The notes under the pieces are model-generated. The model saw nothing but the letters and a program-made list of their open reading frames with translations, searched no databases and was not told the DNA's origin. Positions 57,290-64,000 of a stretch of DNA of 64,000 nt are shown in pieces (position 1 is the stretch's first letter; each line of letters begins with the position of its first letter). A program made the position numbers and the translations under genes. The stretch comes from Melampsora larici-populina 98AG31 (lineage: Eukaryota > Basidiomycota > Pucciniomycetes > Pucciniales > Melampsoraceae): the NCBI RefSeq assembly GCF_000204055.1, contig NW_006768772.1, positions 772,126 to 836,125 on the forward strand, written 5' to 3'.

Positions 57290-57654
57290 TGTGATTCTTA
57301 CAGGTTTCAAGTGCTTTAGAAATTGTAAGTGAAGTTACTTGAGGATTCATTTCGGTGAGAAATGGATCCGCTTATAAGTGTTTTCGAAAAACACTACAAT
57401 CCGTAAAAGGAAATACAACGTATGGTATTTACAACGTGAGGATTCAGCTTTGAGAATCCGAGTTTGGAAAAGATATGAGTCGAGGGATTTAAACATCAAT
57501 CCCTAATTAGGAAACAAGGTTTTATAATTGTTTACAAAGATGAGAAAGGAAAGAACGCGTATAGGAAAGTCTTTATGGCTTTTCTAAAAGCGTTTTAACA
57601 AAAGTAAAAGATAAATGAGAAAGGAAACAAAAGGAACGAAGTTCCGGAATTACA
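57290..57654 (-). repeat. 5' LTR of Ty3 element (365 bp)
   Basis: It starts TGTGATTCTTACAGG and ends GGAATTACA on plus, and is flanked outside by CATG. By eye it matches both halves of the other LTR without differences. It includes a small palindrome GTGTTTTCGAAAAACAC. Confidence 0.92.
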
Positions 57655-58267
57655 CATGCCTGCTTTTCTATTGATTTTCTTTTTCCGGAAGTCAGAGATG
57701 TTTTTTCTTCTGTCAGTGTAGGACTCTTGATATCTTCTAACTTATTTCTTTAGGAAGCAGCGAACACTTTTTTGTGAAGACTTTGATGCTATCGAATTTA
57801 CACTAGCGGCCTGTTTACAATTCAGTTGAGTACAAGGAACCCTGTTGTGATGTTATACTCTAACATCGAAGAGACAAATACGTTGAGAAGACCAATGATA
57901 CAAAATTTAATCAAGCCTCCTGAGTACGCTGCTATGAAGGTTAAGACAACTAATGCGACTCTTACGAATTGATGGAATTTCTCACCCATTGTTGCAGAAT
58001 CTAATATTTCATCTTTGATCATCCTAAACTCAAGCTGACCCCATAGCAAGAGCCCAGCTTGATGCATAGTCTAGTTAAACACGGTTCTCACTCCATATCC
58101 TTGTGGAAATCTGGTACAGATGTGAGTAGATTTTTGACCTCTTTTGACTCATTTTTAAAAGGCTCTTGCTCAGACTCCAGAAGTTAAAAAGGTGATCTCT
58201 TTCAGGGCACTAAAATGGATTAGATATATTGACATCCAAAGCAAACAAAGAAGAGTACAAGGAAAGT
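57655..58267. other. Displaced promoter flank and 3' duplicate flank
   Basis: The first bases (TGCCTGCTTTTCTATTGA) continue the upstream region of the 44064 gene, separated from it by the Ty3 insertion. From about 57880 the sequence resembles 42200-42480, the 3' flank of that gene, marking the segmental duplication. Confidence 0.6.
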
Positions 58268-59698
58268 TCAAAACTGAACTTCGGGCTCTTCAACTTCTAC
58301 AGCATCTATAAAGTTCTCATCTTGGTAACTAGATTCCATTGGCCCATTAAGGTCGAGGTCCAATTCCTGTGCATCAAGTACAAAATTGGTGGAAATGTTG
58401 TCAAATCAGATTAGCATTTTTGAGTATCAAGTTGATACAATATCAGTTAAACGTACCAAGATTCTTTCATAATTCATCTGAGGCATGAAATGACAATATA
58501 TCCCGTGAATTCTCAAATCTTCTGCCAATGCTTCATCCTGTTGTATGACGTCATCCGGGTGCGATGTGAAAACGATGTGTTTCAAATTAGGTGATCTGGT
58601 TAGATCATCTTCACCTAGATTTTCCAAGGCCGACCTCCAATATGGCCTTCCACATTCAAAGCTGGTAACCAAAGTTCGAACGTGAAAAAATATTGGCCAT
58701 AGGATCCAAGTAAGATCAAAATCTTTCAAAGGCCATTCAATACTTCTCATAACACGGAGTCTCGGAAATGTGGTATTACTGATAACATCTGGAATGTGGT
58801 CCGGAATTATATCTATGAAGAGGCTTTCAAGAGTTTTGTGCATTGGTTTGATCGCCTTTCCTGGGTCTTCCTGTCTGTGGTATGCTAGATATTCGATCAC
58901 TTTTAAACTATCTTTTGCAGCTTTGATGAGATGATGGAGGCCCTTTATGTTGCGCGGAGAGTACCAAAACCACAAGTGTCTCAATTTTGATAGAGCTTGG
59001 GGTTCTAATTGTAAAACTTCGAGATGAGGAAAGTAAATTGATAATGATTCCAGGTTCGGAGTGGCGTTTAGTAGTTCAGCTAATGATTTTGGGTCAGCAT
59101 AGCTTCCTTCTGGCAATTCCTCACTGTGAATATTTAATTTTTTAAGACATTTGATTTGTTTGATAGCGCACATCATGTCCGAATCAATTCCTATCCTTGC
59201 GGGAAACTTCAATTTCAACTCAGTCAACTTTATCCCGAACAATTCAATAACATCCGACACCCTCAAAACCAAAGGGAACTGCGGATCCAGGGTTTTTAGT
59301 TCTTTTTCTTCGTCGAGTTCTCCATCGGAGTTCAACCAATGTGATTTCTCCCAGAATAAGTTTTCAATACACATCCGCTTAACAGGAGAAAATGTTGAGT
59401 AGAGGATGGAATCTTGCTGGTTGTTACGTAAACAGTCGACACTGTGTGGTGAGATCAAACGAATTGAATGGAATGCGATAGGAATAACAACATGGGCCCA
59501 AATTTTAGAAACCAAGCGCAAATTGAGGAGTTTTTTGGTTTCAGGAAGGTACATGAACGGTTCGTCGGCACTATTCATCGGATCCGAGGGAATAATCTCC
59601 AATTGGGCAGCAAAGTATTTTACAATCATAGATACGATTTCGAGTGGAAGGTATCCAGGAACAAGTTTGTTGTTAGCTTGAGGTGATTGTTCTGGCAT
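58268..59698 (-). CDS. F-box-like / LRR-like family protein, copy 3
   Basis: CDS complement(58268..58366, 58457..59698), 446 residues. It starts MPEQSPQANNKL; the frame is open upstream but has no ATG there, which supports this start here and in copy 2. F-box-like LVPGYLPLEIVSMIVKYFA is followed by LNLRLVSKIWAHVVIPIAF. Leucine-rich-like repeats: LTELKLKF, LKKLNIH, LESLSIYFPHLEV, LRHLWFWY; then HIVFTSHPDD. The last exon begins ELDLDLNGPMES and, unlike the other copies, extends to 32 codons ending EVEEPEVQF. It is the closest relative of copy 2 and shares flanking DNA. Confidence 0.82.
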
Positions 59699-61070
59699 TT
59701 TAATTTTGGTGTGGTGAGATTGGGAGAGTTTGAAGTCGAAGGATTGGTGAAGGAAACGTTGTTGGAAGCGAAGTGATGTAGACAAGCAGTGCCTCTGACC
59801 ATTTTGTATATGATTCCCTCAGTGTGTCTCATCCCGCTGTTGGGTCAGCTTTTCAATGCTTGCCTTTTTCACATCTTACCTTGCCGCATCTTCCGATGCT
59901 TCCATTGATCTATATTGAGAGGTTAACAAGTGTGCCTTCCTCTTTCACCAAAAGCACAATAGACATTCCGGCAAGTATGCTTGCTTTTCTACTGCTTTGA
60001 TTTTTCTACGATTCTTGTCGCTCGAGATCTTTTTTCTCTGTTGTAAGATCAAGACGACCACTTCGTCGAGAGAATTTTTCCTTTATCGAATCTGGGTTGT
60101 TACGACAGGACTGACGCCATCGATTGCACAATTGTTTCCTATCGTGTTTGATTGTTGATTTTGTCCAGAGTATAGCTACGGAACGCATCCTTTTACAAGT
60201 CAATAGCAAGAAACAGGAATATCTATGGACGAATGTGGACTCTTGAATCTTGACTCTTGCACCAGACTTTTGGAGTTCGTCACCTGACTCCTTGCGTGCC
60301 TCAGCCTGTCACCTGAGCGAGTATGTGTAATGTATGTAGTCGACTGTCACACACGACATCACTCAAATCTCGGATCGCACATTTGCTTTGCGTCGAAAAC
60401 CCTCCTCCAGAATGCTCGAATTGTTCACACACGCGACCTGATACCCTCACGGCTCAGGTGGATGTATTGCCGAAGTACGGTTGCTTTACTCTGAAACAGT
60501 TCCATTGGTTGGTTGCCGAGCTTTTGCTTGAAGTCCTGCAGCTTGAACGTTTCTCCACCTCTTCCCGCTTGTGAGGGAAGCGACCTCTGCACTCTTGACG
60601 GACGTATCGGAGGCTTGAGCGAAGACTTTAGTGGTGTTATGGTCTGTATCATCCCAACCTGTAACAGCGGAGTTGATCTCAAGTCAAGAGGCCAAGTGAG
60701 AAGGAAGAACGAAAGAAGTTTGACTTCCGTGATGTCGTATCATCGAAGTCATCAAGCTGTCGAGATCTCATCCACTCGTCCATAGTTTTCTTCATCGTCA
60801 TGCTTGATGGTCTTCATTCGAGGCACCTGGTTCGAGGTGTACCATCCTTCATCGAGCTTCAAGAATCAAGAGTGCTTAGGGGTAAAATGATCTCGCTTAA
60901 ACCTTGCAATCGGGCTATCTAACACTGTAGGAAAGCTCAAAAATTTGAAAATGTTCTATTAGGCCCGAGCTTTAGGTGTTTCTAAACAAAGCATCCGACT
61001 TCAATAAAACTTTGAATGGCAGTACGGACGATTTCTCGCAAAAGGCGTAGATAAGAGCAGAGGTGAAAAC
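59699..61070. other. Intergenic, upstream of copy 3 and GH12 gene
   Basis: 59880-60010 resembles the upstream region of copy 2 and preserves the unoccupied Ty3 insertion site (AAAAGCACAATAGAC then GTATGCTTGCTTTTCTACTG). No supported gene in 60010-61070. Confidence 0.5.
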
Positions 61071-61078
61071 TATATAAA
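61071..61078 (+). promoter_or_regulatory. TATA box of GH12 gene
   Basis: TATATAAA lies 148 bp before the ATG at 61226. Confidence 0.5.
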
Positions 61079-61225
61079 GAGTTGTTTCGTGACTTTCGAT
61101 CCTCAGGAAATCTAACAAAGAAGTCTCCAAAAGGAAAAATTGTATATATAACGCTTTATCATCCTTGGAGTTATTTACGAAACCGAATAAATATATATAG
61201 GAATCTTATCTTATATCAATCTATC

Positions 61226-62472
61226 ATGATGTTCAAATGCAGTGTTTTTGATATATTATTATTGATCTCTTCGCTTACCAAGTCGACTTCATCTTCCCGT
61301 CTGTCAAAAAGAACAGGAGACACTACTGATGTATTATCATATCAAAACGGACAGGGGCAATGGGGAAATATAAAATTGAACGATGTCTACACGCTTTATG
61401 TCAATGCTTGGGGTGGTAAGTCGATTTTAAAGTTCTCTTGCGAATCAGAATGTCAGAATATGAAACTGATAAACATCATTTGATTTTTAAGGGGATAAGG
61501 CTACATCTGATAGTTTTCAAAAGGTTGCAAGTAAAGGTCTTAAAGGAATTGATGTTGCTTGGAGTACAACTTATTCTTGGAAACCAAAGACAGAGAATGA
61601 TAAGAACCAAGTAAAGTCTTGTAAGTTCTCACTCACTCTGAATCCTTCAAATGTATAAGTTTTGTATTGATTTATAAGTTTTCAAACGCTTCTTTCCTCA
61701 TTCAAACCAGACGCAAATCTTGACTATCGTCTTGCTAACCCTCCAAAGATTGGTGCCATCAAAAGTATCCCAACAGCTTGGGAATGGAGATACGCTGAAA
61801 GATCTCAAGATCTCGTCGCTAATGTGGTAAGTTGATACAATAAAAATCCTCAACGATAAGAAACCTACTAACTTTTAATATTTACTAATCTGAATCGTAT
61901 TTCAGGCTTATGATATCTGGACTTCATCAGATGCAAAATGTGGAACGGCTCAACCCTGTAGTACCAATGAGATCATGATTTGGCTATCTAAAGCAGGAGG
62001 AGCAGGTCCGATTGGTACTAAAACCGATAAAGTCTTTAGATGGAACGGATGTCATCTTGAAGCATATCTTGGTGATATCAAATATCAATCTAATGGTCAA
62101 AATGTAGATTGGAGAGTGATAAGTTTAGTGGCTACAAAAGATTGTCAAATCATCAAGAATGCTAATCTTAAGGAAGTATTTTGTGAGTCAATTTAAAATA
62201 CATGATCAGGAAGAAAGAATTGGATGTTCAATGTATTTTTTTCTTTGACTTTCATTACAGCTTGGTTGATAAAGGAATTCCAAGTTAAAGAGTCTGATTA
62301 CTTGACTGCTATTGGTGCTGGTAGTGAACCTTTCAAAGTAAGTTATAATCATTCTCGCTCTTTCAATTCAATCGAGGAATCCCTTTTTAATTTTTGGTTG
62401 CTTTTATCTGATAATCTTTAGGGTCAAGCTACACTTGAAACAACCAGGTACAATGCCCAAATCAAAGTTTAA
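61226..62472 (+). CDS. Secreted GH12 glycoside hydrolase (endoglucanase/xyloglucanase type)
   Basis: CDS join(61226..61415, 61492..61620, 61711..61826, 61906..62182, 62261..62337, 62422..62472), 279 residues, six exons, all in phase. Residues 1-24 form a signal peptide (FDILLLISSL), followed by a KR site at LSKR. GH12 blocks: LYVNAWGGDKATS, WRY, the nucleophile Glu in NEIMIWLSKAGGAGPIG, the DWRVISLVA strand, and the acid/base Glu in AIGAGSEPFKG. Both catalytic Glu residues are present. GH12 enzymes cleave beta-1,4-glucan or xyloglucan of plant walls; in plant pathogens some are also recognised as apoplastic elicitors. Plant-wall targeting fits a biotroph; substrate preference cannot be told. 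Confidence 0.9.
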
Positions 62473-63330
62473 ACCACAGCAAAAAACATCTTCCGTAAAC
62501 CATAAGTTAAGATTCTGTATATATTTATGTATATTATATCTATATTTCACATGGGTGATCAAGATCACATTTCATCAATGTATCATATTTGAAAAACTTG
62601 AAAGACATTTCTATACATATTCAAAATGTGTGTGCCTCAACGTTGCGAGTATGGACTCATGCGCGCCTCTTGCGCGCCTTATCCTTGCGTTACGAATCAC
62701 AGTGTCTGATAGCTGAGACTTAAAGCAACGAATAAAATGACTGTTCGGTTGCGAGTACGTTGATAAAATGCTGCGCATCACGCGAACGCAGTTAGATGTG
62801 AAGTCTACTCACGCAGACGGAAGAGGAGGCGTGATTGACTTGATTGATATTGCCAGCTTCAGCATGCTCGTGCCGGTCCAGAATTACCGGTATGTACTTA
62901 CAGCTACTAAAAAATTTATCGGTAATTTTCCCAGTTTGGTGTTGCACCGGGATTTAACTCGGGACCAGATAAAACCGCGGTATGACCGCGAGAGACCTGT
63001 CAAAGACTGTCAAAGTGCCTCTCTCTCGACCCATGACAGACATGTTCTAGAACATGTCAGCTTCACAACCGTAGAAAAGGACCGAGGTCCCCTTATCCCC
63101 GTCTCAAATCTGCCCCAACCAATGACTCACCCCCTACCCGTGTCTAACCCTCTACCCATGTCTAACCCCCAACCCATGACCACCACGAGATAGCCAAATG
63201 ACCTATAGGCAGGCTATCTCCCTCCTCTTATCACCCTCTTCTCACCCAAGCCTTCATCAACACAACACTTTCTCGATTCCTTTTCGATTCCATTTCTTTA
63301 GAACCATTCAAAAGACCCATTCAGTAGTCT
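62473..63330. other. Intergenic
   Basis: No supported gene. A degenerate 18-bp tandem (CTACCCRTGTCTAACCC) occurs at about 63130-63180. Confidence 0.35.
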
Positions 63331-63935
63331 TACGGCGCTTGAGCCGACAATCTCACCATTCAAGTCTTCCAATTCTTTCGTAAACCTTTCCTTCGATTGA
63401 AGAATTCCAGTTTCCATCACTCTGATTCTGATACGGCCCTTGAGCCGACAATCTCACCATTCAACTCCTCCACTTCTGTTGCAAACCTTCCCTTCGAATC
63501 AAGATTTCAAGTTTCCATCACTCTGATTCTGATACGGCGCTTCAGCCGACAATCTCACCATTCAACTCCTCCACTTCTGTCGCAAACCTAAACCTTCCCT
63601 TCGAATCAAGGATTCAAGTTTCTATTGATTCTGATACGGCGCTTCAGCCGACAATCTCACCATTCAACTCCTCACCTTCTTCTTTTGCAATCTCTTCTTT
63701 GGATAGGACCGACTGATTTCATTTCTTTCAAACAGTCTCAACACTGATTTCGATTAGCCAACAATCTCACCGTTCAAGACCTCACCTTCTTTCTTCCCAA
63801 ACACTTCTTTTGATTGAACCCTTTTGTGGATACATTCAAACACTCAATAAACGCTTATTTTTGATTAGCCAATTCTCACCATTCAAGACCTCACCTTTCT
63901 TTCGAAACCATTACGTACCTTCCAAAAACTCTTGA
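63331..63935. repeat. Tandem array, about 101-bp unit, four good and two degraded copies
   Basis: The unit start TACGGCGCTTSAGCCGACAATCTC (quoted in parts: TACGGCGCTT, then AGCCGACAATCTCACCATTC) recurs at 63331, 63432, 63533 and 63634. Weaker copies (AGCCAACAATCTCACCG and AGCCAATTCTCACC) lie near 63756 and 63868. The array may continue past the window. Confidence 0.88.
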
Positions 63936-64000
63936 AACACCTATTTCGATTCCAACTCGATTCTTATCTATGAAACACTTCATTTGATAAGATCAATCAA

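Larger units (their letters stand above)
44339..57654 (-). mobile_element. Ty3/gypsy LTR retrotransposon, with three nested DNA transposons
   Basis: LTRs of 365 bp (TG...CA) at 57290-57654 and, split by an insertion, at 44339-44573 plus 46318-46447. The flanking 4-bp CATG (44335-44338 and 57655-57658) is the likely target duplication. The element reads on the minus strand: leader, gag (56945-55704), -1 frameshift, pol (to about 46460), and a polypurine tract AAGTGGGGGATAG next to the 3' LTR. No tRNA-type primer-binding site was evident after the 5' LTR. Removing the nested elements leaves about 6.4 kb. Domain order PR-RT-RH-IN defines Ty3/gypsy. Confidence 0.93.

Noticed and set aside
1..64000. 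tRNA, rRNA, CRISPR array, bacterial operon signals
   Set aside because: None recognised by eye; the window is eukaryotic and intron-rich. A tRNA scan would be needed to exclude a tRNA gene.

Overview
This is a eukaryotic, fungal window. Genes carry many short GT-AG introns (about 60-100 bp), intergenic DNA is AT-rich and full of transposons, and the gene content (an F-box/leucine-rich-like family, a CDC3-type septin, MYND/TPR proteins, a GH12 glycoside hydrolase with signal peptide) fits a rust fungus (Pucciniales, probably Melampsora-like). The species is inferred from gene style, not proven. Exon coordinates below were worked out by hand from splice sites and reading phase.

Layout. 1-4950: most of a DIRS-type tyrosine-recombinase retrotransposon (gag-like ORF with an in-frame stop, RT/RNase H, recombinase, then a chain of hairpins). 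5036-5851: an 816-bp CACTA-ended foldback element. 6265-8983: an F-box-like remnant and an intact three-exon family member (minus strand). 9000-17300: gene-poor repeats (tandem duplications, a 200-bp MITE, a 1.2-kb TIR element, an 11-bp minisatellite). 17340-19392: ten-exon septin. 19704-19982: Harbinger-type MITE. 20767-21486 and 25673-26388: duplicated TPR-MYND genes. 28289-34381: a 6.1-kb TA-flanked Tc1/mariner-type element with about 94-bp TIRs, an intact D34E transposase and two unrelated cargo genes. 35271-38341: a Ser/Pro-rich protein with a 14-residue His run. 40074-41730: a small unknown gene and broken F-box copies. 42686-44064 and 58268-59698: two further F-box-like genes forming a roughly 2-kb segmental duplication. 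Between them, in the upstream region of the first, sits a Ty3/gypsy retrotransposon (44339-57654) that was itself invaded by three DNA transposons. 61226-62472: secreted GH12 enzyme. 63331 to the right end: a tandem array of about 101 bp.

How it fits together. Host genes are few and separated by layered mobile DNA. The F-box-like family is the main locus-specific theme: three intact copies share a tiny 3' exon encoding ELDxxLNGPM, and at least three degraded copies survive as fragments. The clearest nested history is at 44.3-57.7 kb. The paralogue at 59.9 kb preserves the empty site for the Ty3 insertion, and the continuing pol frame gives the empty site for the hAT MITE. The most unusual system is the Tc1/mariner-like element with cargo genes.
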